Of a stretch of DNA of 64,000 bases, positions 34,018-41,178 are shown piece by piece. The stretch's first letter is position 1, and each line of letters opens with the position of its first letter. Source of the stretch: an uncultured Eubacteriales bacterium (GTDB lineage Bacteria > Bacillota > Clostridia > Peptostreptococcales > Anaerovoracaceae); assembly GCA_910583765.1 (NCBI GenBank), contig CAJTYS010000002.1:1-64000 (forward strand), given 5' to 3'. Made by a program: the position numbers and the translations under genes. The notes below the pieces were generated by a model. The model saw only the letters and a list, made by a program, of their open reading frames with translations. It searched no databases and had not been told where the DNA came from.

Positions 34018-34620
34018 TTAGGACCCCATGGGAATGTATATAAGGAGAAGCACCGCATAGGGAAGGCAAAAGTTGGCGATCGCCAGGATGATGCCAGCTT
34101 TATACTGCTTTTCGTATCGGTTCATCAGTCCCAGTAAAACGCCTAGAGCCGTGACCACTCCACATATTTTGGGAACGATTGTGAAGAAAAGAGCGCAAAT
34201 AGGGACGAAGAACGAAGCGAGGCCCAAGTCACCCTCCCCTGTATCCAAAAGCATAACGATGAAGTTAAATGCGGCGCTCAAAAGGGGAAGCACGATCCCG
34301 AACATGCCCACTTTATTAAAAAACGTTAGGCCTTTCCAGAAAGCGGCCGGACTCCTCCGATGCTTTTTATCAAGATTTGCCTCGCATACTTCATCATCGG
34401 AAGCGTTTTTTTTAGAGGCTTCCTTCAATAACTCGTCTGTGGTGGTGCCAAGAGCTTCGGCTAGAGGCGCGAGCAGCGTGATTTCAGGGTAGCCTTCGCC
34501 TGTTTCCCATCTGGAAATAGTCTTGTTGCTGATATGCAGCCGTTCTGCCAGCTGTGCCTGAGTCAAATGCCGTTCTTTCCGCAGATGGGCGATTTTTTCG
34601 CCAAATGATTTGTTGTCCAT
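34018..34620 (-). CDS. XRE-family HTH regulator with membrane-spanning C-terminus
   Basis: The N-terminal HTH (KIAHLRKERHLTQAQLAERL, then ISNKTISRWETGEGYPEITLL, residues 8-50) is followed by a charged linker and three hydrophobic segments (about residues 100-195). Such membrane-anchored XRE proteins are common in Firmicutes with unknown signals. RBS AGGAGG lies before ATG 34620; seven upstream residues in the open frame are not expected to be translated. Neighbours give no clue. Confidence 0.8.
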   Translation of the reverse strand: MDNKSFGEKIAHLRKERHLTQAQLAERLHISNKTISRWETGEGYPEITLLAPLAEALGTTTDELLKEASKKNASDDEVCEANLDKKHRRSPAAFWKGLTFFNKVGMFGIVLPLLSAAFNFIVMLLDTGEGDLGLASFFVPICALFFTIVPKICGVVTALGVLLGLMNRYEKQYKAGIILAIANFCLPYAVLLLIYIPMGS

Positions 34621-34829
34621 GTAAAATCCTCCTGTTGTCATTGATTATAGTATAAAGCTTGCGTGAAAAATTGGCAATCCGTACATGCTGGAACAGGGTC
34701 TATGATTCGTGGAATGGGCTTGGGCCTTGGAAAAGTAGGGCTGATGCAGCAGAGGCTATTGTGTTTTCCAATATTGATGTGTTATGATGAAAAGCGAACA
34801 AGCGATATGAAACATGACGAGGAGGTTTC

Positions 34830-35507
34830 GTGAAAAGTTTTGTGACTGTAAAAAAGAAAAGCACAGTTAATCCTGATGGAACCGCGACCCTGTATCACGG
34901 TTCCAAGTCAGGGATCTGTGGGGCCATTGCCCCTCTTAGCCGCAGGCATTGCGATTTTGGAAAAGGTTTTTATATGGGTACGAACCGCATGCAGCCGCTC
35001 ACCTTGATTTGTAATTATCCCAAGGCCAAGATATACACGCTGCGCCTTGATTTGTCCGGTCTTCAAATTCTAAATATGGAGGCGGGACTAGATTGGGCGT
35101 TATTGATCGCATATAATCGCGGCAAAATGGAGACTGCGAGAAACACCCAAATCTATGATCAAATTTCAGCCTTAAGCCAGGGGTATGACATGGTGATTGG
35201 AGACATCGCAAATGATAGGATGTTCGTTGTGCTGGATCGTTTCTTTAACGGGGATATTACTGATTTAGCTTTGATTAACAGCCTTTCTGCGCTTAAACTT
35301 GGAAAGCAATACGTGGCTGTAACAAAAAAAGCCTGTAATAAAATAGAAATCCTTGAAGAACAGGAGCTTTCTGCGAAAGATAGAGATGAATTGAAAAGGG
35401 AAAGCGAAGCAAACCGTTCTAAGGGTATCGCAATGGCAAATGAAATTTGCCGGGAATATCGCCGTCAGGGGCGTTTCTTTGATGAAATACTAGAGGCAGG
35501 TGAGTAG
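34830..35507 (+). CDS. DUF3990 protein, predicted ADP-ribosyltransferase-like toxin
   Basis: The 225-residue protein starts at GTG 34830 behind GAGGAGG. TATLYHGSKSGICGAI (about residues 17-32) and DFGKGFYMGTNRMQ (about 47-60) are the DUF3990 core, which is placed in the ADP-ribosyltransferase superfamily: a strand with YHG-like start, then an aromatic helix motif. DIANDRMFVVLD follows in the middle, where the family keeps a conserved acidic/aromatic motif. The C-terminus is charged and helical. It is followed immediately by a small gene, an arrangement like a toxin-antitoxin pair. Activity not shown by sequence alone. Confidence 0.72.
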   Translation: MKSFVTVKKKSTVNPDGTATLYHGSKSGICGAIAPLSRRHCDFGKGFYMGTNRMQPLTLICNYPKAKIYTLRLDLSGLQILNMEAGLDWALLIAYNRGKMETARNTQIYDQISALSQGYDMVIGDIANDRMFVVLDRFFNGDITDLALINSLSALKLGKQYVAVTKKACNKIEILEEQELSAKDRDELKRESEANRSKGIAMANEICREYRRQGRFFDEILEAGE

Positions 35508-35511
35508 TGTA

Positions 35512-35937
35512 ATGAAGCTTAGTCTTGAAAAACGCCAGCTTTGTGACATACAAGGCAGGCTGTTTGAACTTGCGTTAAAAAATGGGTATGATTGCCCTGC
35601 TTTTATAGAGACTTTTATGAATAGTCGGTCCGCCTCCGCTCTTGACGATGTTTATGACCGTCTGCAATGGGCTGGCGAAGAGTATATTCTTGAAGAGTTG
35701 GACGATGAGGAGGATGGATTGAAACCAGCAGGCGTGACTTATGCGGCAGAAGTCATGTATTGGGCAGGCTACACCTATCGTTATTGGCATTATTACGAGG
35801 GGAAAAGCAGCCGGGAAATTTATCGGATCGCTGACGCTGAAACCATGAACGAATGCTGGCTCGGATTCCACACTCTGGATGTGGAGATGGCTATTGATGA
35901 TTTGCGGGAAATCCACGGGCAGAAACATAGAGTATAA
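35512..35937 (+). CDS. Hypothetical partner of the DUF3990 protein (possible antitoxin)
   Basis: This protein of about 141 residues is acidic and helical, with aromatic-rich stretches (YDRLQWAGEEYILEEL, MYWAGYTYRYWHYYEG). I do not recognise a named domain. It starts at ATG 35512, 4 bp after the DUF3990 stop, or at GTG 35500 overlapping it, so the two are translationally coupled. The position and acidic character fit an immunity or antitoxin role, which is inference only. Downstream the EamA gene follows after 37 bp. Confidence 0.6.
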   Translation: MKLSLEKRQLCDIQGRLFELALKNGYDCPAFIETFMNSRSASALDDVYDRLQWAGEEYILEELDDEEDGLKPAGVTYAAEVMYWAGYTYRYWHYYEGKSSREIYRIADAETMNECWLGFHTLDVEMAIDDLREIHGQKHRV

Positions 35938-35974
35938 TCGCTTTATCCGCATAGCACAAGGGGAGGTTTGAAGG

Positions 35975-36931
35975 ATGCGGCCAAAGAAAATCGTATACAT
36001 TGCGGCAGTCATAGAGTCCATCTTGTTCGGCTTGACTTTTTTAGGAGCGAAGATTGCCCTGACAGAGCTGGATGCAATCCAGGTTTTGGCATGTAGGTGG
36101 ACCATCGCGCTCTTGCTGTTCTCCATTCTGCTGGCGTTTCGGGTGATCAAAGTGGATTATAAAGGCAAGCCGGTCAAGCTGGTGATCTTAATGGCTTTTG
36201 TTCAGCCCTGCGTCAACACCATCTGCGAAACTTATGGAATCGATCTGACCACTACCTCGGAATCCGCGATTATTTATGCCATGATCCCCATGGCGGTGGT
36301 GCTGATCTCCATGATTGTCCTGCGGCACAAAATCACGCTGTTGGTGGGGATTGGCATTGTGCTGTCTTTTGCCGGAATTTTGGTTTCTATCGTGTTTGCC
36401 CAAGGCTTTTCCCTTGGCGGTAAAGCGACAGGGTATTTATGTCTGATTGGCATGGTGCTGACGGCAGCAATCTGTACGATCTTGTCTGGACACATTGCGA
36501 ATCGCTTTTCGCCCATGGAACGGACCTTTGCCATGGCTGCCTTGGGCAGTTTGTGGTTTAATCTGCTCAATGTGGTGAGGGGAAAAGGCTTTGATTGCTA
36601 TGCAATTTGTTTTCAGGAGCCCAAGGTAGGACTGGCGGCACTGTATTTAGGGGCAATGGGCTCTTTTACATCCTATATTCTGTTCAATTATGTGGTGGCC
36701 AACATGCCTGCGCCGCAGGCCTCTGCGCTGCAAGTGAACCTGATTTCCTTGACAGGAGTGGTCACAGGAATTTTGTTCCAAGGCGACTCCTTTGGCTGGT
36801 ATACAGTGATCGGCATGGCGCTGGTGATCGTTGGCGTGGTGATGGCAAACATGCAGGGAACCAGCGGTGAAGACGGCAGAGGAAACGGACAGACCAAGGA
36901 TACGGAGAAAGTGCCGGACAGTGCGGGATAA
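35975..36931 (+). CDS. EamA/DMT-superfamily transporter
   Basis: The 318-residue protein with about ten hydrophobic helices arranged as two EamA repeats (starting SILFGLTFLGAKIALTEL and LIGMVLTAAICTILSGHIA) belongs to the drug/metabolite transporter superfamily. The second repeat ends with GDSFGWYTVIGMALVIVGVV. The C-terminal 25 residues are hydrophilic. RBS GGGGAGG is placed 9 bp before ATG. Substrate unknown; exporters of amino acids or metabolites are the usual members. Confidence 0.85.
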   Translation: MRPKKIVYIAAVIESILFGLTFLGAKIALTELDAIQVLACRWTIALLLFSILLAFRVIKVDYKGKPVKLVILMAFVQPCVNTICETYGIDLTTTSESAIIYAMIPMAVVLISMIVLRHKITLLVGIGIVLSFAGILVSIVFAQGFSLGGKATGYLCLIGMVLTAAICTILSGHIANRFSPMERTFAMAALGSLWFNLLNVVRGKGFDCYAICFQEPKVGLAALYLGAMGSFTSYILFNYVVANMPAPQASALQVNLISLTGVVTGILFQGDSFGWYTVIGMALVIVGVVMANMQGTSGEDGRGNGQTKDTEKVPDSAG

Positions 36932-37077
36932 AGCTGGTGGGGCGGACTGGTGGCAGACTGCCGCATTGTGGCACGCTGAATAGCCTGATTGATTCGCAGC
37001 TTGCTACTGTGTGAGAATAAGGCTACAAGCGCATGATCACGGAGACCAATTTTCAAGAGTTGATAAAGCCGCAGGAG

Positions 37078-37259
37078 TCATCATGCCAACAAATTCAAAA
37101 ATAAAAGGTAAAAATTGCGGAAAAGCTAGAAAAAGCGGTGAAATTTCCAGTTTTATAAGCCAAAAGATTGGCAAACCAACAAAAAAGCCTGCAATATGGC
37201 CTTTCTAATCAAAAATCCGCGATTTTTATGCCGAAATCAGCGCTTTGTTGGCACGATGA
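37078..37259. repeat. MITE-like element with 16-bp terminal inverted repeats
   Basis: TCATCATGCCAACAAA (37078-37093) and TTTGTTGGCACGATGA (37244-37259) are inverted repeats with one mismatch, bounding 182 bp without a transposase. An internal ATG frame (37084-37208) is probably fortuitous. Target duplication is not clear. It lies in the gene-free stretch between the EamA gene and the BlaI/M56 locus. Confidence 0.5.
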
Positions 37260-37340
37260 TTTCTTGCCCATTGGATTCGTCTAGATGGATTCCTATGAAA
37301 CCTAAAAAAATTGATTTCTGCATAGGATGATCAATTTTTC

Positions 37341-37370
37341 TTGACATCTTCTACAACTGTAGTATATAAT
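37341..37370 (+). promoter_or_regulatory. Promoter embedded in the BlaI-type operator
   Basis: TTGACA (37341-37346), an 18-bp spacer and TATAAT (37365-37370). The -10 box is exactly at the centre of the large palindrome, so repressor binding to either arm would block RNA polymerase. Confidence 0.85.
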
Positions 37371-37393
37371 ATTACTACAGTTGTAGAAGATGT
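37344..37393 (+). promoter_or_regulatory. Double BlaI/MecI-type operator within a 21-bp inverted repeat
   Basis: Two 21-bp arms (37344-37364 and 37373-37393) are perfect inverted repeats around the -10 region. Each arm contains the BlaI/MecI core TACA-N2-TGTA (37352-37361 and 37376-37385). The BlaI-type repressor encoded at 39224 is the likely ligand. Confidence 0.85.
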
Positions 37394-37433
37394 TTTTTAT
37401 GTATGTAAGAAATATCATTTGCGATATTTCCGG

Positions 37434-37488
37434 AATGTCAACAAAGTCCACTGCTGAAAGAGAATCAACGAAGCCGACTTTGTTGTAA
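37434..37488. repeat. REP-like palindromic repeat, related copy at 49686-49739
   Basis: AATGTCAACAAAG on the left and GACTTTGTT on the right form an imperfect inverted repeat around about 25 bases. The copy at 49686-49739 shares the termini and about three quarters of all positions. A 29-codon frame (37399-37488) runs through it but has no RBS. Confidence 0.5.
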
Positions 37489-37502
37489 CGTAGAAAATAT
37501 TA

Positions 37503-37593
37503 CCAGATACAGCTTCAAGTGTGTGTTGAAGAAGCGGCGGCAGCGAAAGAAAGCCGAAGCTGCTGTGCGATTTGCTGGAAAGGGGGAACCCTA
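37503..37593 (+). pseudogene. Remnant of a BlaI repressor gene 3' end
   Basis: In the frame ending just before the M56 start, the bases encode SGGSERKPKLLCDLLERG, which resembles the C-terminal end of BlaI proteins (the intact copy at 39224 has YGGSISNFAAALCDSG and LRDMLEKGG). The rest of that blaI is gone. Operator plus promoter upstream and M56 gene downstream are retained, so the first repeat unit lost its repressor. Confidence 0.5.
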
Positions 37594-39105
37594 ATGACGA
37601 TTTTATTTCGTTTTCTCTGGGCGGTTTTTCTTGCCATTATAGTTGCGATCAACTTTTCTCAATCCTGGAAACAGGAACATGGCCGCTATCGAAAAAAAGG
37701 GGAGAGCCAGGATGAAACGATGGTGTATATATCGCCGTTAGTCTTTCCGATCGTAATTTTTGGAGTCATTATCATTACGATTGCCTTTTGTGGGATGAGG
37801 GAAGGCATCGTCCAATTTACTGAGATCGTGATGGATGTGTTTCTCTGTATGAGTGTGTATTTTGTCATATTACTCCTAGTTTTGCCTTTTCTGCGAAAGC
37901 GCTTTAGTGCCAGGGTTTGCGCAGTTCTCTGGATCGCTCCGGTATTTTTGTTTTGGCAGCCGCATATGCTGCTGTCGGCTACTGCATATACATCCAATCA
38001 GGGGGTATCTTTACATACGGTGTGTATACCTGAAAGTATTTTACGGGGGTTCGCGTATGTTTGGGTGAGCGTGTTCCTGATGATCTTTGGCTGGCAAATT
38101 CTTTCCCATTTTTTGTTCCGTCACAAGCTGATGAAAGGCGCAAGGCCAGTGGAAGACGAGGAGGTTTTGAAAATTTGGGATCGAGAACGAAAGCGGCTGA
38201 GATATAAAAAGCCGATCCGGCTTCTTTATACTCCCAATACGGCAACGCCTTTGTCCGTAGGCATGTATAATGAAAGCCGGGCCACCTGTTTGCCGGAGCG
38301 CGAGTTTACCGCCGATGAACTGCGGCTGATCTTTCGCCACGAGCTGCATCATGTCCAGCGGCGAGATGTGGATACCAAGGTGTTCTTGGGGTTCTGCAAA
38401 GCCTTGTTCTGGTTCAATCCTCTTACATGGGTCGCTGCCCGTAAAGCCAGCGATGATTTGGAACTTGCCTGCGATGAAATCGCGCTGAGAAAAGCAGAGG
38501 GCAGTGAGCGGCATCAATATGCTGAGTTATTGTTAAATACTGCCGGGAATTCGCAAGGATTTTCTACCTGCCTTTCCGCAGCGGCGACTTCCCTGCGTTA
38601 TCGCCTGAAAAATGTGATCGCCCCTGGAAAGCGAAGAGTGGGCCCGTTTCTTTTGGCAATCGCCATATTCTGCTGCTGCATGAGTTATGGCAGCGTGGTG
38701 CTGGTCAGTGAACGAGGCACTGTAGGGGAATTGTGCTTTCCCAGTAATGTGACGGCAAAGGATGTGACGGAACTTGACTTTTATGATGACGAAGAACACG
38801 GCAAAGCAACAGAGGGAAGCACCTGGCGTTCTCTGGAATCTTGCGATGAGAAGATGCTTTCTTGGTTAAAAGGTCTGAAAGTGGAAAAGATGTTCAGCGA
38901 CAGCAAAGCTGATCCAGGCGGTGAGCCGGAATTTTCATGGTGGATCGAGACGGACAGGGAACTGCATATGGACCTTACGGGCAAGATGTTGAGCGTTTAT
39001 ATTGGAGGAGAAGACAATTCAGACTATTATCTGGTTCGCTCAGAGATCGACTGGGATTATGTGAGAGCGTGTTTTAAGGAAGGAAAACTGGAAAAGGACG
39101 AATAG
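37594..39105 (+). CDS. BlaR1/MecR1-like M56 family sensor peptidase, copy 1
   Basis: This 503-residue membrane protein has four N-terminal hydrophobic segments surrounding a zinc metalloprotease domain with RHELHHVQRRD (HExxH, about residues 248-252) and ELACDEIAL further on. On sensing a ligand, such proteins trigger cleavage of a BlaI-type repressor. A last membrane segment (LAIAIFCCCMSYGSVVLV) leads to an external domain of about 135 residues. BlaR1 has a penicillin-binding sensor of about 250 residues there, with SxxK; none is present, so the signal is not a beta-lactam bound that way. RBS AAGGGGG. It is paralogous to the gene at 39598. Confidence 0.85.
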   Translation: MTILFRFLWAVFLAIIVAINFSQSWKQEHGRYRKKGESQDETMVYISPLVFPIVIFGVIIITIAFCGMREGIVQFTEIVMDVFLCMSVYFVILLLVLPFLRKRFSARVCAVLWIAPVFLFWQPHMLLSATAYTSNQGVSLHTVCIPESILRGFAYVWVSVFLMIFGWQILSHFLFRHKLMKGARPVEDEEVLKIWDRERKRLRYKKPIRLLYTPNTATPLSVGMYNESRATCLPEREFTADELRLIFRHELHHVQRRDVDTKVFLGFCKALFWFNPLTWVAARKASDDLELACDEIALRKAEGSERHQYAELLLNTAGNSQGFSTCLSAAATSLRYRLKNVIAPGKRRVGPFLLAIAIFCCCMSYGSVVLVSERGTVGELCFPSNVTAKDVTELDFYDDEEHGKATEGSTWRSLESCDEKMLSWLKGLKVEKMFSDSKADPGGEPEFSWWIETDRELHMDLTGKMLSVYIGGEDNSDYYLVRSEIDWDYVRACFKEGKLEKDE

Positions 39106-39113
39106 GCATTCTA

Positions 39114-39149
39114 AGGGTGCCCCAACTGGATGTTGGGAGTTTGAACCCT
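39114..39149 (+). terminator. Hairpin between M56 copy 1 and the blaI leader
   Basis: CCCAAC, loop TGGAT, GTTGGG (39121-39137) is enclosed by AGGGT/ACCCT (39114-39118, 39145-39149). No T run follows, so it is an attenuator or processing site rather than a clear terminator. Confidence 0.4.
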
Positions 39150-39179
39150 ACACATATATGAGGAGGTTGAAAACCTTAA

Positions 39180-39224
39180 ATGTTTAACAAAAAAACAGTT
39201 GATTATATGAGGAGGTATTCTTAA
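39180..39224 (+). CDS. Possible 14-residue leader peptide coupled to blaI
   Basis: ATG 39180 opens a frame of 14 codons (MFNKKTVDYMRRYS) whose TAA overlaps the blaI ATG (TAATG). The blaI Shine-Dalgarno lies within it. A second GAGGAGG stands 13 bp upstream of the leader start. Translational coupling is plausible; expression is unproven. Confidence 0.35.
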   Translation: MFNKKTVDYMRRYS

Positions 39225-39598
39225 TGAAAACTGTAAAGCGACTGCCAGAGGGCGAGCTGGAAATCATGCAGATCATCTGGCGCAGCGAGCCGCCAGTGTC
39301 CAGGGCAGCCATTGAAAAGGAGATGGAAAAATCCCGCCACCTGGCATCCACAACGATTCTGACATTTTTGACCCGCCTGTGCGACAAAGGGTTTCTGGCC
39401 ATTGAGAAGCAGGGCCGGACCAATTACTACACGCCGCAAGTGACGGAGCGGGAATATTTGGCTGTGGAAAGCCGTAAGATTCTGGACAAGCTTTACGGCG
39501 GCTCCATATCCAACTTCGCCGCGGCTTTGTGCGACAGCGGCATCAGCAAGGAGGAGCTGGAACAGCTGCGAGATATGCTGGAAAAGGGGGGATTGTGA
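39224..39598 (+). CDS. BlaI/MecI/CopY-family repressor
   Basis: The 124-residue winged-helix repressor has PEGELEIMQIIWRSEPPVSR at the N-terminus and SRHLASTTILTFLTRLCDKG as the recognition region (about residues 37-56), with a C-terminal dimerisation helix. An Asn97-Phe98 pair in SISNFAAAL sits where BlaI and MecI are cut by their sensor proteases. RBS AGGAGG is 7 bp before ATG. It overlaps the M56 gene that follows by one base (TGATG). It likely binds the operator at 37344-37393, which lies 1.9 kb upstream; no TACA-N2-TGTA site was seen directly before this gene. Confidence 0.9.
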   Translation: MKTVKRLPEGELEIMQIIWRSEPPVSRAAIEKEMEKSRHLASTTILTFLTRLCDKGFLAIEKQGRTNYYTPQVTEREYLAVESRKILDKLYGGSISNFAAALCDSGISKEELEQLRDMLEKGGL

Positions 39599-41094
39599 TG
39601 TCGCTTGTGTTTCGTTTTCTTTGGGCTATCACTTTGTCGCTAGTGGTCGTGATCGCGTTTTTACGCACCTGGAATTGGGAGCATGGCGGCCGCCGGAGAA
39701 AGTGGCAGGAGCAAAATGAGACAGTGGTGTACATATCACCTTTGTTTTTTCTCGTTGCCATCGGGTTTTATGGGGAACTCTACCTTCTGCTTTATGGAAT
39801 CAAGGGCGGCATCGTTCATTTTGCCATGGACATGGCGGACATGTTTATCTGTATGAGTGTGTATTTTATCATATTGCTGATCTTGCTGCCCTTCCTGCGG
39901 GGACGTTTCAGCGCCAGAGCCTGTGCGCTTCTTTGGAGCATGCCCATGTTATTATTGCTTTACCGATCTTTCATATCATCAGACACTGCGTATACGCCCG
40001 GGCAGGGCGGAGCGCTGTATGCCATATACGTTCCCGGCAGCATTTTGTATGGGTTCGTTTATCTTTGGGCAGCGCTGTTTGTCATATTCTTCGGATGGCA
40101 GATCTTTTCCAACTGCCTGTTTCGGCGCAAGCTCATGGCAGGGGCGAGGCCGGTGGAAGATGCGGAAGTTTTGGAGATCTGGGAAAGGCAGCGAAAGGGG
40201 CTGCACTATGGCAAGCCGATCCAGCTTTTTTATAGCCCCAATGCGGTAACACCGTTGTCCATGGGCGTGCGTAACTCGAGCCGGGTCACATTTTTGCCGG
40301 AACGTGACTTTACCGCCGATGAATTAGAGCTGATCTTTCGCCACGAACTGCATCACATTCAGAGGCGGGATGTGGACACTAAGGTGTTTCTGGGATTCTG
40401 CAAAGCTTTGTTCTGGTTCAATCCACTGACCTGGATCGCCGCCCGCAAGGCTAGTGATGACCTGGAGCTTGCCTGTGATGAAATCGCTTTGCGAAAAGCA
40501 GGGGACAGCGAGCGCCGTCAATATGCCGAGCTGCTATTGCATACCGCAGGGAGCTCTCGAGGGTTTTCCACTTGTCTTTCCGCTGCTGCGTCTTCCCTTC
40601 GTTATCGCTTGAAAAACGTGGTGGAGCCTGGCAAGCGCAGAGCGGGAGCGTTTCTTTTAGCCATAGCCGTGTTTTTCTGCTGTATGAGCTATGGCAGCAT
40701 CGTGCTGGTCAGTGAGCGGGCAACTATCGGAGAACTGGATGTTTTGGGAAATGTCGCTGCTGCGGACATAGGCGAACTGAGTTTTTGTGATAATGATGAG
40801 CTGGAAGATCCAAACCTGCATACTTGGTATGAATTGGATTCCTGCGACAATGAAATACTGTCCTGGCTAAAGGGTCTGAAGGTGGAAAAGCTGTTCAGCG
40901 GCGGTACATTCGATGAAAGCAGGGCTCCAGAATTTTCTTGCTGCGTCAAGGCAGGAGAAGAGGAGATTCGCATTACTCTGAATGACGATATACTGGAAAT
41001 TTCTGATAGTGAGAAAATGGGTGCGGACTATTACCTGGTTCGCTCGGAGATTCATTGGAATGATGTGCGGGAATACTTTAAAGCCAGACAGTGA
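39598..41094 (+). CDS. BlaR1/MecR1-like M56 family sensor peptidase, copy 2
   Basis: The 498-residue paralogue of the gene at 37594 has the same layout: four membrane segments, RHELHHIQRRD zinc motif, ELACDEIALRKAG, a final membrane helix (LAIAVFFCCMSYGSIVLV) and an external domain of about 130 residues. The catalytic half is nearly identical to copy 1, whereas the external domain has diverged strongly except for LSWLKGLKVEKLF and ADYYLVRSEI. This pattern suggests two related sensors tuned to different signals. It starts at ATG 39598, coupled to blaI. Confidence 0.87.
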   Translation: MSLVFRFLWAITLSLVVVIAFLRTWNWEHGGRRRKWQEQNETVVYISPLFFLVAIGFYGELYLLLYGIKGGIVHFAMDMADMFICMSVYFIILLILLPFLRGRFSARACALLWSMPMLLLLYRSFISSDTAYTPGQGGALYAIYVPGSILYGFVYLWAALFVIFFGWQIFSNCLFRRKLMAGARPVEDAEVLEIWERQRKGLHYGKPIQLFYSPNAVTPLSMGVRNSSRVTFLPERDFTADELELIFRHELHHIQRRDVDTKVFLGFCKALFWFNPLTWIAARKASDDLELACDEIALRKAGDSERRQYAELLLHTAGSSRGFSTCLSAAASSLRYRLKNVVEPGKRRAGAFLLAIAVFFCCMSYGSIVLVSERATIGELDVLGNVAAADIGELSFCDNDELEDPNLHTWYELDSCDNEILSWLKGLKVEKLFSGGTFDESRAPEFSCCVKAGEEEIRITLNDDILEISDSEKMGADYYLVRSEIHWNDVREYFKARQ

Positions 41095-41133
41095 AGCTCC
41101 CATAAAAATATGTTTCAAAGGTACGGAAAGCTG

Positions 41134-41164
41134 TGCTAAAATAGAATCACGGATTGTGATATGG
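41134..41164 (+). repeat. Promoter-bearing direct repeat, copy 1
   Basis: This 31-bp sequence starts TGCTAAAATAGAATCAC and contains an extended -10 (TGCTAAAAT). It recurs at 42922-42952 with three mismatches. Here it directly precedes the AAA/nuclease gene and probably supplies its promoter. Confidence 0.7.
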
Positions 41165-41178
41165 GGGGGTACGGGAAA

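Noticed and set aside
37011..37208. 65-codon plus-strand frame before the BlaI/M56 locus
   Set aside because: It lacks an RBS and runs across the MITE-like inverted repeat boundary, so it is likely fortuitous.
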